The notes below the pieces were generated by a model. That model did not search any database and had not been told where the DNA came from. It saw nothing but the letters and a program-made list of their open reading frames with translations. From Glandiceps talaboti (taxonomy: Eukaryota; Hemichordata; Enteropneusta; Spengelidae): DNA of 64,000 nucleotides. The position numbers were made by a program, and so were the translations under genes. The stretch is taken from positions 987,501 through 1,051,500 of the forward strand of contig NC_135560.1 of the NCBI RefSeq assembly GCF_964340395.1, in the 5' to 3' direction. Positions 12,101 to 25,470 of this stretch are shown here, piece by piece (within the stretch, counting starts at the first letter, position 1; each line of letters opens with the position of its first letter).

Positions 12101-12600
12101 ACACCCAGTCATCCTTTATACTAACACCCAGTCATCCTTTATGCTAACACCCAGTCATCCTATATACCAACATCCAGTCATACTATATACTAACACCCAG
12201 TCATCCTTTATACTAACACCCAGTCATCCTATATACTAACACCCAGTCATACTATATACTAACACCCTGTCATCATATATACTAACACCCAGTCATCCTA
12301 TATACAAACACCCAGTCATCCTTTATACTAACACCCAGTCATCCTATATACAAACATCCAGTCATCATATATACTAACACCCAGTCATACTATATACTAA
12401 CACCCTGTCATCATATATACTAACACCCAGTCATCCTATATACAAACACCCAGTCATCCTTTATACTAACACCCAGTCATCCTATATACCAACATCCAGT
12501 CATCATATATACAAACACCCAGTCATCCAATACTAAAACCCAATCATCCCATCTACTAACACCCCGTTACCCTATATACAAACATCCAGTCATGCTATCA
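9198..12600. repeat. 23-bp minisatellite in intron 7
   Basis: About 145 copies of TCATCCTATATACTAACACC then CAG, with common variants ACAAACACC, ACAAACATCC and CCTGTCATCATA. Sub-blocks of the same variants recur (for example runs of ACAAACATCCAGTC), showing local re-amplification. The unit length is not divisible by three, so no long open frames arise. At 12540-12660 the unit changes gradually into that of the next array. Confidence 0.97.
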
Positions 12601-15600
12601 AGTAACACCCAGCCATGCTATCTGCCATCATCCAGTAGCCTGTCATATTACCCACCCAGCTACCTGTCCTATCTACTACCCACCCAGCTACCTGTCCTAT
12701 CTACTACCCACCCAGTAGCCTGTCCTATTACCCACCCAGTAGCCTGTCCTATCTACTACCCACCAAGTAGCCTGTCCTATCTACCACCAAGTAGCCTGTC
12801 CTATCTACCACCAAGTAGCCTGTCCTATCCACTACCACAAAGTAGCCTGTCTTATCCACTACCAACGGGTAGCCTGTCTTATCCACTACCACCAAGTAGC
12901 CTGTCCTATCTACTACCACCAAGTAGCCTGTCCTATCTACTACCCACCAAGTAGCCTGTCCTATCTACTACCACCAAGTAGCTATTCCTATCCACTACCA
13001 CCAAGTAGCTATTCCTATCTACTACCACCAAGTAGCCTGTCCTATCTACTACCACCAAGTAGCCTGTCCTATCCACTACCACAAAGTAGCCTGTCTTATC
13101 CACTACCACCAAGTAGCCTGTCCTATCTACTACCACCAAGTAGCCTGTCCTATCTACTACCCACCAAGTAGCCTGTCCTATCTACTACCACCAAGTAGCT
13201 ATTCCTATCCACTACCACCAAGTAGCTATTCCTATCTACTACCACCAAGTAGCCTGTCCTATCTACTACCCACCAAGTAGCCTGTCCTATCTACTACCAC
13301 CAAGTAGCTATTCCTATCCACTACCACCAAATAGCCTGTCTTATCCACTACCACCAAGTAGCCTGTCTTATCCACTACCACCAAGTACTAAGTAGCCTGT
13401 CTTATCCGCTACCACCAAGTAGCTATTCCTATCCAATACCACAAAGTAGCTATTCCTATCCACTACCACCAAGTAACTATTCCTATCCAATACCACCAAG
13501 TAACTATTCCTATCCAATACCACCAAGAAGCCTGTCCTATCCACTACCACAAAGTAGCCGGTCTTATCCACTACCACCAAGTAACTATTCCTATCCAATA
13601 CCACCAAGTAACTATTCCTATCCAATACCACCAAGAAGCCTGTCCTATCCACTACCACAAAGTAGCCGGTCTTATCCACTACCACCAAGTAGCTATTCCT
13701 ATCCACTACCACCAAGTAGCCGGTCTTATCTACTACCACCAAGTACCTATTCCTATCTACTATACCACCAAGAAGCTATTCCTACCCACTACCACCAAGT
13801 AGCCGGTTTTATCTACTACTACCAAGTAGCTATTCCTATCCACTACCATCAAGTAGCCTGTCTTATCCACTACCACCAAGTAGCTATTCCTATCTACTAT
13901 ACCACCAAGAAGCTATTCCTACCCACTACCACCAAGTAGCCGGTTTTATCCACTACCACCAAGTAGCTATTCCTATCTACTACCACCAAGTAGCTTTTCC
14001 TATCTACTATACCACCAAGTAGCTATTCCTATCTACTACCACCAAGTAGCTTTTCCTATCTACTATACCACCAAGTAGCTATTCCTAGCTACTACCCATC
14101 CAGTAGCTATTCCTATCCACTACCACCAAGTAGCCTGTCTTATCTACTACCACCAAGTAGCTATTCCTATCCACTGCCACCAAGTAGCTATTCCTATCTA
14201 CTAACCGCCAAGTAGCTGTTCCTATCTACTACCACCAAGTAGCCTGTCCTATCCACTACCACCAAGTAGCCTGTGTTATCCACTACCACCAAGTAGCTAT
14301 TCCTATCCACTACTATCAAGTAGCCTGTCCTATCTACTATATCACCAAGTAGCTATTCCTATCTACTACCACCAAGTAGCTATTCCTATCCACTACCACC
14401 AAGTAGCTAATCCTATCCACTACCACCAAGTAGCTATTCCTATCTACTATACCACCAAGTAGCTATTCCTATCTACTACCATGAAGTAGCCGGTCTTATC
14501 CACTACCACCAAGTAGCTATTCCTATCTACTATAGCACCAAGAAGCTATTCCTATCCACTACCACCAAGTAGCTATTCCTATCTACTATACCACCAAGTA
14601 GCTATTCCTATCTACTATACCACCAAGTAGCTATTCCTATCCACTACCACCAAGTAGCTATTCCTATCCACTACCACCAAGTAGCTATTCCTATCCACTA
14701 CCACCAAGTAGCTATTCCTATCTACTACCACCAAGTAGCTATTCCTATCCACTACCACCAAGTAGCTATTCCTATCCATTACCACCAAGTAGCTATTCCT
14801 ATCTACTACCACCAAGTAGCCTGTGTTATCCACTACCACCAAGTAGCTTTTCCTATCCACTACCACCAAGTAGCTATTCCTATCCACTACCACCAAGTAG
14901 CTATTCCTATCCACTACCACCAAGTAGCTATTCCTATCCATTACCACCAAGTAGCCTGTCCTATCTACTACCCACCAAGTAGCCTGTCCTATCTACTACC
15001 ACCAAGTAGCTATTCCTATCCACTACCACCAAGTAGCTATTCCTATCTACTACCACCAAGTAGCCTGTCCTATCTACTACCACCAAGTAGCCTGTCCTAT
15101 CCACTACCACAAAGTAGCCTGTCTTATCCACTACCACCAAGTAGCCTGTCCTATCTACTACCACCAAGTAGCCTGTCCTATCTACTACCCACCAAGTAGC
15201 CTGTCCTATCTACTACCACCAAGTAGCTATTCCTATCCACTACCACCAAGTAGCTATTCCTATCTACTACCACCAAGTAGCCTGTCCTATCTACTACCCA
15301 CCAAGTAGCCTGTCCTATCTACTACCACCAAGTAGCTATTCCTATCCACTACCACCAAATAGCCTGTCTTATCCACTACCACCAAGTAGCCTGTCTTATC
15401 CACTACCACCAAGTACTAAGTAGCCTGTCTTATCCGCTACCACCAAGTAGCTATTCCTATCCAATACCACAAAGTAGCTATTCCTATCCACTACCACCAA
15501 GTAACTATTCCTATCCAATACCACCAAGTAACTATTCCTATCCAATACCACCAAGAAGCCTGTCCTATCCACTACCACAAAGTAGCCGGTCTTATCCACT

Positions 15601-18600
15601 ACCACCAAGTAACTATTCCTATCCAATACCACCAAGTAACTATTCCTATCCAATACCACCAAGAAGCCTGTCCTATCCACTACCACAAAGTAGCCGGTCT
15701 TATCCACTACCACCAAGTAGCTATTCCTATCCACTACCACCAAGTAGCCGGTCTTATCTACTACCACCAAGTACCTATTCCTATCTACTATACCACCAAG
15801 AAGCTATTCCTACCCACTACCACCAAGTAGCCGGTTTTATCTACTACTACCAAGTAGCTATTCCTATCCACTACCATCAAGTAGCCTGTCTTATCCACTA
15901 CCACCAAGTAGCTATTCCTATCTACTATACCACCAAGAAGCTATTCCTACCCACTACCACCAAGTAGCCGGTTTTATCCACTACCACCAAGTAGCTATTC
16001 CTATCTACTACCACCAAGTAGCTTTTCCTATCTACTATACCACCAAGTAGCTATTCCTATCTACTACCACCAAGTAGCTTTTCCTATCTACTATACCACC
16101 AAGTAGCTATTCCTAGCTACTACCCATCCAGTAGCTATTCCTATCCACTACCACCAAGTAGCCTGTCTTATCTACTACCACCAAGTAGCTATTCCTATCC
16201 ACTGCCACCAAGTAGCTATTCCTATCTACTAACCGCCAAGTAGCTGTTCCTATCTACTACCACCAAGTAGCCTGTCCTATCCACTACCACCAAGTAGCCT
16301 GTGTTATCCACTACCACCAAGTAGCTATTCCTATCCACTACTATCAAGTAGCCTGTCCTATCTACTATATCACCAAGTAGCTATTCCTATCTACTACCAC
16401 CAAGTAGCTATTCCTATCCACTACCACCAAGTAGCTAATCCTATCCACTACCACCAAGTAGCTATTCCTATCTACTATACCACCAAGTAGCTATTCCTAT
16501 CTACTACCATGAAGTAGCCGGTCTTATCCACTACCACCAAGTAGCTATTCCTATCTACTATAGCACCAAGAAGCTATTCCTATCCACTACCACCAAGTAG
16601 CTATTCCTATCTACTATACCACCAAGTAGCTATTCCTATCTACTATACCACCAAGTAGCTATTCCTATCCACTACCACCAAGTAGCTATTCCTATCCACT
16701 ACCACCAAGTAGCTATTCCTATCCACTACCACCAAGTAGCTATTCCTATCTACTACCACCAAGTAGCTATTCCTATCCACTACCACCAAGTAGCTATTCC
16801 TATCCATTACCACCAAGTAGCTATTCCTATCTACTACCACCAAGTAGCCTGTGTTATCCACTACCACCAAGTAGCTTTTCCTATCCACTACCACCAAGTA
16901 GCTATTCCTATCCACTACCACCAAGTAGCTTTTCCTATCCACTACCACCAAGTAGCTATTCCTATCCACTACCACCAAGTAGCTTTTCCTATCCACTACC
17001 ACCAAGTAGCTATTCCTATCCACTACCACCAAGTAGCTATTGCTATCCACTACCACCAAGTAGCTATTCATATCCACTACCACCAAGTAGCTATTCCTAT
17101 CCACTACCACCAAGTAGCTATTCCTATCCACTACCACCAAGTAGCTTTTCCTATCCACTACCACCAAGTAGCTATTCCTATCCACTACCACCAAGTAGCT
17201 ATTCCTATCTACTATACCACCAAGTAGCTATTCCTATCTACTACCACCAAGTAGCTATTCCTATCCACTACCACCAAGTAGCTATTCCTATCTACTACCA
17301 CCAAGTAGCCTGTGTTATCCACTACCACCAAGTAGCTATTCCTATCCACTACCACCAAGTAGCTATTCCTATCTACTTTACCACCAAGTAGCTATTCCTA
17401 TCCACTACCACCAAGTAGCTATTCCTATCCACTACCACAAAGTAACTATTCCTATCCACTACCACCAAGTAGCTATTCCTATCCACTACCACCAAGTAGC
17501 TATTCCTATCCACTACCACCAAGTAGCTATTCCTATCTACTATACCACCAAGTAGCTATTCCTATCCACTACCACCAAGTAGCTATTCCTATCTACTATA
17601 GCACCAAGAAGCTATTCCTATCCACTACCACCAAGTAGCTATTCCTATCTACTATACCACCAAGTAGCTATTCCTATCTACCATACCACCAAGTAGCTAT
17701 TCCTATCCACTACCACCAAGTAGCTTTTCCTATCCACTACCACCAAGTAGCTATTCCTATCCACTACCACCAAGTAGCTATTCCTATCCACTACCACCAA
17801 GTAGCTATTCCTATCTACTATAGCACCAAGAAGCTATTCCTATCCACTACCACCAAGTAGCTATTCCTATCTACTATACCACCAAGTAGCTATTCCTATC
17901 CACTACCACCAAGTAGCTATTCCTATCCACTACCACCAAGTAGCTATTCCTATCTACTATACCACCAAGTAGCTATTCCTATCTACTATACCACCAAGTA
18001 GCTATTCCTATCCACTACCACCAAGTAGCTTTTCCTATCCACTACCACCAAGTAGCTATTCCTATCTACTATAGCACCAAGTAGCTATTCCTATCCACTA
18101 CGACCAAGTAGCTATTCCTATCTACTATAGCACCAAGAAGCTATTCCTATCCACTACCACCAAGTAGCTATTCCTATCTACTATACCACCAAGTAGCTAT
18201 TCCTATCCACTACCACCAAGTAGCTATTCCTATCCACTACCACCAAGTAGCTATTCCTATCTACTATACCACCAAGTAGCTATTCCTATCTACTATACCA
18301 CCAAGTAGCTATTCCTATCCACTACCACCAAGTAGCTTTTCCTATCCACTACCACCAAGTAGCTATTCCTATCTACTATAGCACCAAGTAGCTATTCCTA
18401 TCCACTACCACCAAGTAGCTATTCCTATCCACTACCACCAAGTAGCTTTTCCTATCCACTACCACCAAGTAGCTATTCCTATCCACTACCACCAAGTAGC
18501 TTTTCCTATCCACTACCACCAAGTAGCTATTCCTATCAACTATACCACCAAGTAGCTATTCCTATCCACTACCACCAAGTAGCTTTTCCTATCCACTACC

Positions 18601-21234
18601 ACCAAGTAGCTATTCCTATCTACTATACCACCAAGTAGCTATTCCTATCCACTACCACCAAGTAGCTATTCCTATCCACTACCACCAAGTAGCTATTCCT
18701 ATCCACTACCACCAAGTAGCTTTTCCTATCCACTACCACCAAGTAGCTATTCCTATCTACTACCACCAAGTACCTTTTCCTATCTACTATACCACCAAGT
18801 AGCTATTCCTATCTACTACCACCAAGTAGCTATTCCTATCCACTACCACCAAGTAGCTTTTCCTATCCACTACCACCAAGTAGCTATTCCTATCCACTAC
18901 CACCAAGTAGCTATTCCTATCTACTATACCACCAAGTAGCTATTCCTATCTACTACCATGAAGTAGCCGGTCTTATCCACTACCACCAAGTAGCTATTCC
19001 TATCTACTATAGCACCAAGAAGCTATTCCTATCCACTACCACCAAGTAGCTATTCCTATCCACTACCACCAAGTAGCTTTTCCTATCCACTACCACCAAG
19101 TAGCTATTCCTATCCACTACCACCAAGTAGCTATTCCTATCTACTATACCACCAAGTAGCTATTCCTATCTACTACCACCAAGTAGCTATTCGTATCCAC
19201 TACCACCAAGTAGCTATTCCTATCTACTACCACCAAGTAGCCTGTGTTATCCACTACCACCAAGTAGCTATTCCTATCCACTACCACCAAGTAGCTATTC
19301 CTATCTACTACCACCAAGTACCTTTTCCTATCTACTATACCACCAAGTAGCTATTCCTATCTACTACCACCAAGTAGCTATTCCTATCCACTACCACCAA
19401 GTAGCTTTTCCTATCCACTACCACCAAGTAGCTATTCCTATCCACTACCACCAAGTAGCTATTCCTATCCACTACCACCAAGTAGCTATTCCTATCTACT
19501 ACCACCAAGTAGCTATTCCTATCTACTATACCACCAAGTAGCTATTCCTATCCACTACCACCAAGTAGCTATTCCTATCCACTACCACCAAGTAGCTTTT
19601 CCTATCCACTACCACCAAGTAGCTATTCCTATCCACTACCACCAAGTAGCTTTTCCTATCCACTACCACCAAGTAGCTATTCCTATCTACTATACCACCA
19701 AGTAGTTATTCCAATCCACTACCACCAAGTAGCTATTCCTATCCACTACCACCAAGTAGCTATTCCTATCCACTACCACCAAGTAGCTTTTCCTATCCAC
19801 TACCACCAAGTAGCTATTCCTATCTACTACCACCAAGTAGCTTTTCCTATCTACTATACCACCAAGTAGTTATTCCAATCCACTACCACCAAGTAGCTAT
19901 TCCTATCCACTACCACCAAGTAGCTATTCCTATCCACTACCACCAAGTAGCTTTTCCTATCCACTACCACCAAGTAGCTATTCCTATCTACTACCACCAA
20001 GTAGCTTTTCCTATCTACTATACCACCAAGTAGCTATTCCTATCTACTACCACCAAGTAGCTATTCCTATCCACTACCACCAAGTAGCTTTTCCTATCTA
20101 CTATACCACCAAGTAGCTATTCCTATCTACTACCACCAAGTAGCTATTCCTATCCACTACCACCAAGTAGCTATTCCTATCTACTATACCACCAAGTAGC
20201 TATTCCTATCCACTACCACCAAGTAGCTATTCCTATCTACTACCACCAAGTAGCTATTCCTATCTACTATACCACCAAGTAGCTATTCCTATCCACTACC
20301 ACCAAGTAGCTATTCCTATCCACTACCACCAAGTAGCTTTTCCTATCCACTACCACCAAGTAGCTATTCCTATCCACTACCACCAAGTAGCTTTTCCTAT
20401 CCACTACCACCAAGTAGCTATTCCTATCTACTATACCACCAAGTAGCTATTCCTATCCACTACCACCAAGTAGCTTTTCCTATCCACTACCACCAAGTAG
20501 CTATTCCTATCTACTATACCACCAAGTAGTTATTCCAATCCACTACCACCAAGTAGCTATTCCTATCCACTACCACCAAGTAGCTATTCCTATCCACTAC
20601 CACCAAGTAGCTTTTCCTATCCACTACCACCAAGTAGCTATTCCTATCTACTACCACCAAGTAGCTTTTCCTATCTACTATACCACCAAGTAGCTATTCC
20701 TATCTACTACCACCAAGTAGCTATTCCTATCCACTACCACCAAGTAGCTTTTCCTATCTACTATACCACCAAGTAGCTATTCCTATCTACTACCACCAAG
20801 TAGCTATTCCTATCCACTACCACCAAGTAGCTTTTCCTATCCACTACCACCAAGTAGCTATTCCTATCCACTACCACCAAGTAGCTATTCCTATCCACTA
20901 CCACCAAGTAGCTTTTCCTATCCACTACCACCAAGTAGCTATTCCTATCTACTACCACCAAGTAGCTATTCCTATCTACTATACCACCAAGTAGCTATTC
21001 CTATCCACTACCACCAAGTAGCTATTCCTATCCACTACCACCAAGTAGCTTTTCCTATCTACTATACCACCAAGTAGCTAATCCTATCCACTACCACCAA
21101 GTAGCTATTCCTATCTACTATACCACCAAGTAGCTATTCCTATCCACTACCACCAAGTAGCCTGTCTTATCCACTACCACCAAGTAGCTATTCCTATCCA
21201 CTACCACCAAGTAGCTATTCCTATCTACTATACC
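12601..21234. repeat. 27-bp minisatellite in intron 7
   Basis: About 315 copies of CTACCACCAAGTAGCTATTC then CTATCCA, with 29-bp variants containing CTACTATACCACC. The early part is rich in AGCCTGTC variants and the later part is more homogeneous. A block of about 2 kb is present twice, offset by 2028 bp (see 12933 and 14961). The 27-bp period keeps frames open on the minus strand. These are not genes. Confidence 0.97.
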
Positions 21235-21311
21235 AACAAAGCATCAACCATCTTCTGATAACATCAAACAGCCTACTTTACTTACTACCATCCATCTATC
21301 CCATCCACTAT

Positions 21312-22600
21312 CAGGGTTCGTACACTTAAAGCAAAACAAAATTCCAGGACTTTCCAGGGGTGTTTCGTCAGTTTTCCAGGGGTATTCATATTGATTTTGG
21401 CCATTTTCCAGGGGTGTTGACACTAAAGTATATTTTTTGAATGACATCTAATTGTCTGATATGGACGAGAAAAATCAACAACAGTTCCCATATGTCACAA
21501 AACATTTTAAAGACAATCGACACTATGCAAGATATTGGTTTCAAAACCACGTTTACACGCTAAGATTAACGGAGAAACCTCTGCCCTACCCCCTAAGTAG
21601 CCGTTTCGTCAAGCTGGTGCATTGATCGTGTCGCAGCATTCGTCAGTCTAATTCAGACATATCCAGAAAAATAAATCAAAAACTAAAGTTTGTCCTCGTT
21701 ATTGTATAGTTTGATGTTACTAGATTTATAAGCCACCTAAAATAATTTTTTTCTTCAAAATTTTAAATAAAAACGTCATTTACGTAACGAAATTTCGAGC
21801 TATGAATAACTGAATACATTCATCGTTTGCGTCTCGATGTTTATGTACGGATGCCATGAGTTGCAGAACATCGCGATTTCAACTCAACTTGACCATTGAC
21901 GAATGTTACTGTACCGACAACATAAAACAGTAGTTTATTCTTTTAGAACATGTAACACAAATACCCATTTATCAACGAAATAAAAGTCACAACCGTACTT
22001 CCACAACCCGGAAATTCAACTTGCACTTCCCTAGGCCCTATCCCTAGATTGTAGTATCAGTCGACTCGTGCGCCGAACTTGTAACAATTTCTAATCAAGG
22101 TTGATGATGCTTTGATACTCGCTACAGTGTTACGATAATCTTGTTAACAGACCTACTGTACATGTTACCCCGGCCGGGACTGTTACAATATCATGTCCCT
22201 GAAATGACGACTGGGAGATGTATGGAGTAGCAATATACAACATGTATAGTATGCAAGATCGAAAGAAACACTGCGGCGCCCATTCAACTAAATAGGCACG
22301 GTCTGTGGGGCAAAGTGTCTCGTGGAACGATCGCTTGACTGTCTGGGTTCAATCGGCGTGAATTTTGATTCATCACCCAGCGTGGCAAAAGACTTTGAAA
22401 ATATTTTCGCGATTTCACATTTACGAGATTCAGAATGGGTGGCTCGAGCACACACATGACGATCGTCAATATTAATCGATCGATTGAACATGATCATTTT
22501 CCAGGGTTTTCCAGGGGTAGGGCACATTTTTCCAGGGTTTTCCAGGGCTTTCCAGGGAGGGTTTGAAATTCCAGGGTTTTCCAGGACCGTGCGAACCCTG
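21312..22600. mobile_element. Non-autonomous DNA transposon, hAT-like ends, 5-bp duplication
   Basis: The left end CAGGGTTCGTAC and the right end (reverse complement CAGGGTTCGCAC) are inverted repeats. ACTAT is directly repeated at 21307-21311 and 22601-22605. Several TTTTCCAGGG boxes lie just inside both ends in opposite orientation. It is 1289 bp long with no transposase frame. CAGGG ends suggest the hAT superfamily, where a 5-bp duplication is seen in some groups. The superfamily call is an inference. Confidence 0.82.
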
Positions 22601-22731
22601 ACTATATATTACCCAGCCACATGCTTTTAATTACCAATGTTTTTAAACCTTCTAGTGAAAAATGTAACAATTGCATATGCATACAGAAGTCTTCCTGTAT
22701 TGACAGATATGTAGCAACTAATACTACTTAC

Positions 22732-22888
22732 CAAGCCTTCCTGTGAAGCCCCGACTCCAAGCAAGGCATAATTTTTGAGCATTTCACATCCAATAGCACC
22801 ACAACCAACCATGAATAAATGAAGGTTATTCAGTTGTTTACAGAGTGAATCCCCGATACATATCCTCAGACCATCATATCGGTCATCC
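22732..22888 (-). CDS. UBA6: UBA6 exon g (nucleotide-binding loop of active adenylation domain)
   Basis: The acceptor is ATTATAATAG, the exon is 157 bp and the donor is GTAAGT. The product is (R)DDRYDGLRICIGDSLCKQL, then NNLHLFMVGCGAIGCEMLKN, then YALLGVGASQEGL, phase 0. GCGAIGCE is the GxGxxG loop that binds ATP in the active adenylation domain. The DRYDGLR and CIGD blocks before it are typical of UBA6. UBA1 has a different run at the CIGD position and GAGAIGCE at the loop. The 18-kb intron that follows contains the largest array complex in the window. Confidence 0.96.
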
Positions 22889-22935
22889 CTATTATAATGA
22901 GACAATTAGCATATAATTATCATAGAAATATAGCT

Positions 22936-23833
22936 TTCACAAAGCTATGATTTCATCTGATATAATGATTTAACTCATACACCTAACTTGTAACTCACAT
23001 AGCTATTATTTCATCTGATATAATGATTTAACTTATACACTTAACTTGTAACTCACATAGCTATGATTTCATCTGATATAATGATTTAACTTATACACCT
23101 AACTTGTAACTCACATAGCTATGATTTCATCTGATATAATGATTTAACTTATACACCTAACTTGTAACTCACATAGCTATCATTTCATCTGATATAATGA
23201 TTTAACTTATACACCTAACTTGTAACTCACATAGCTATCATTTCATCTGATATAATGATTTAACTTATACACCTAACTTGTAACTCACATAGCTATCATT
23301 TCATCTGATATAATGATTTAACTTATACACCTAACTTGTAACTCACATAGCTATGATTTCATCTGATATAATTATTTAACTTACACACCTAACTTGTAAC
23401 TCACATAGCTATCATTTCATCTGATATAATTATTTAACTTATACACCTAACTTGTAACTCACATAGCTATCATTTCATCTGATATAATGATTTAACTTTA
23501 ATACACACCTAACTTGTAACTCACATAGCTATCATTTCATCTGATATAATTATTTAACTTATACACCTAACTTGTAACTCACAAAGCTATTATTTCATCT
23601 GATATAATGATTTAACTTATACACTTAACTTGTAACTCACATAGCTATGATTTCATCTGATATAATGATTTAACTTATACACCTAACTTGTAACTCACAT
23701 AGCTATCATTTCATCTGATATAATGATTTAACTTACACACCTAACTTGTAACTCACAAAGCTATTATTTCATCTGATATAATGATTTAACTTATACACCA
23801 AACTTGTAACTCACATAGCTATGATTTCATCTC
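22936..23833. repeat. 58-bp minisatellite in intron 6
   Basis: About 16 copies of a unit made of ACACCTAACTTGTAACTCAC, ATAGCTATGATTTCATCTG and ATATAATGATTTAACTTAT fill almost all of the 1025-bp intron. Copies differ by single bases (GATTTC/CATTTC/TATTTC, CATAG/CAAAG) and one small insertion (near 23495). Confidence 0.97.
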
Positions 23834-23913
23834 ATGCAGTGTATTGATAGAGTAAACTTAAGTAATGTAAAGTTTACTGCCAGAAATCACAGTATATGTA
23901 CTATTATAAATAC

Positions 23914-23981
23914 CTGAGTTGAAATTCTTGTAGATCAACAGTTTTGATATCTGGGAGGACTTCACATACATCAAGGTAGAG
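23914..23981 (-). CDS. UBA6: UBA6 exon f (linker to active adenylation domain)
   Basis: The acceptor is ATCTTACAG, the exon is 68 bp and the donor is GTATTT. The product is LYLDVCEVLPDIKTVDLQEF then QL, ending with two bases (AG) of an Arg codon. It follows TPLNQW as in the family order QW-LY-(F/L)(D/E). It is variable in sequence, as expected for the linker between the two adenylation halves. The intron before it holds two arrays and the intron after it one. Confidence 0.92.
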
Positions 23982-24168
23982 CTGTAAGATAAATTGAAAT
24001 ATTTAGTACATTGTTATTATCATATACCACATACCTATAATCATATCCCCATGTATTACTACAGAAGAATCATGAGCTCTACCAATGCAATCATTTTCCA
24101 TATCATTAACAGTACACTCTGCCATATCAGTTTTTGAAACCCTGGTAGCATGGCTTATAGGCCCTTCT

Positions 24169-25160
24169 AAACCCATATCTGTGCCTTCTGCCATACAACC
24201 TAGATCTATAAACCCATATGCCTTCTGCCATACAACCTGGGGCAGTAAACTCAGATCTGTGCCTTCTGCCATACAACCTAGATCTATAAACCCATATCTG
24301 TGCCTTCTGCCATACAGCCTTGGGCAGTAAACTCAGATCTGTGCCTTCTGTTATACAACCTAGATCTATAAACCCATATCTGTGCCTTCTGCCATACAAC
24401 CTTGATCTATAAACCCATATATGTGCCTTCTGCCATACAACCTGGGTCAGTAAACTCAGATCTGTGCCTTCTGCCATACAACCTAGATCTATAAACCCAT
24501 ATCTGTGCCTTCTGCCATACAACCTGGGGCAGTAAACTCAGATCTGTGCCTTCTGCCATACAACCTAGATCTATAAACCCATATCTGTGCCTTCTGCCAT
24601 ACAGCCTTGGGCAGTAAACTCAGATCTGTGCCTTCTGTTATACAACCTAGATCTATAAACCCATATCTGTGCCTTCTGCCATACAACCTGGGGCAGTAAA
24701 CTCAGATCTGTGCCTTCTGCCATACAACCTAGATCTATAAACCCATATCTGTGCCTTCTGCCATACAACCTGGGGCAGTAAACTCAGATCTGTGCCTTCT
24801 GCCATACAACCTAGATCTATAAACCCATATCTGTGCCTTCTGCCATACAGCCTTGGGCAGTAAACTCAGATCTGTGCCTTCTGTTATACAACCTAGATCT
24901 ATAAACCCATATCTGTGCCTTCTGCCATACAACCTAGATCTATAAACCCATATCTGTGCCTTCTGCCATACAGCCTTGGGCAGTAAACTCATGTCTGTGC
25001 CTTCTGTTATACAACCTAGATCTATAAACCCATATCTGTGCCTTCTGCCATACAGCCTTGGGCAGTAAACTCAGATCTGTGCCTTCTGCCATACAACCTA
25101 GATCTATAAACCCATATCTGTGCCTTCTGCCATACAGCCTTGGGCAGTAAACCCAGATCT
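24169..25160. repeat. 41-bp minisatellite with two alternating unit types
   Basis: About 24 copies. Type A contains CCTAGATCTATAAACCCATA. Type B contains GGGGCAGTAAACTCAG or TTGGGCAGTAAACTC. Both share TCTGTGCCTTCTGCCATACA. The types mostly alternate, giving an 82-bp dimer and, over 24240-25000, a longer 246-bp periodicity. It lies in the acceptor half of intron 5. Confidence 0.95.
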
Positions 25161-25470
25161 CATGCTGTTATCTAGCAACTACTTCCCTCAACCCAGGGGC
25201 ATGAGGCAACAATTCTGGTGGTATCCGAAAATAATAATGATATACAGGTAATAAAGGCCCAAGTTATGAGTCACATTTACATTACTTGTTTATTTTTGGT
25301 ATATTTTAATAAACTCATTATACACGTCCACACATATTTGGCACAGCGCAGCGTCCCACATATTCAGCACGATTCAATTGAGTTAAATATATGTATTTCT
25401 GTGTGTATTATAATTAGATATTAATTAGCGATTCAAGATACCGAAATAATTATAAACAAGAACTTGAAGG
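25161..25470. other. Spacer between two intron 5 arrays
   Basis: Single-copy-looking AT-rich sequence. No feature is recognised. Confidence 0.4.

Noticed and set aside
9198-12600. CRISPR-like appearance (short regularly spaced repeats)
   Set aside because: Units are directly contiguous with no unique spacers, and the setting is a eukaryotic intron.
16643-17194. 183-codon VVDRNSYLV repeat frame
   Set aside because: A by-product of the 27-bp array. Stops occur wherever a 29-bp variant breaks the period.
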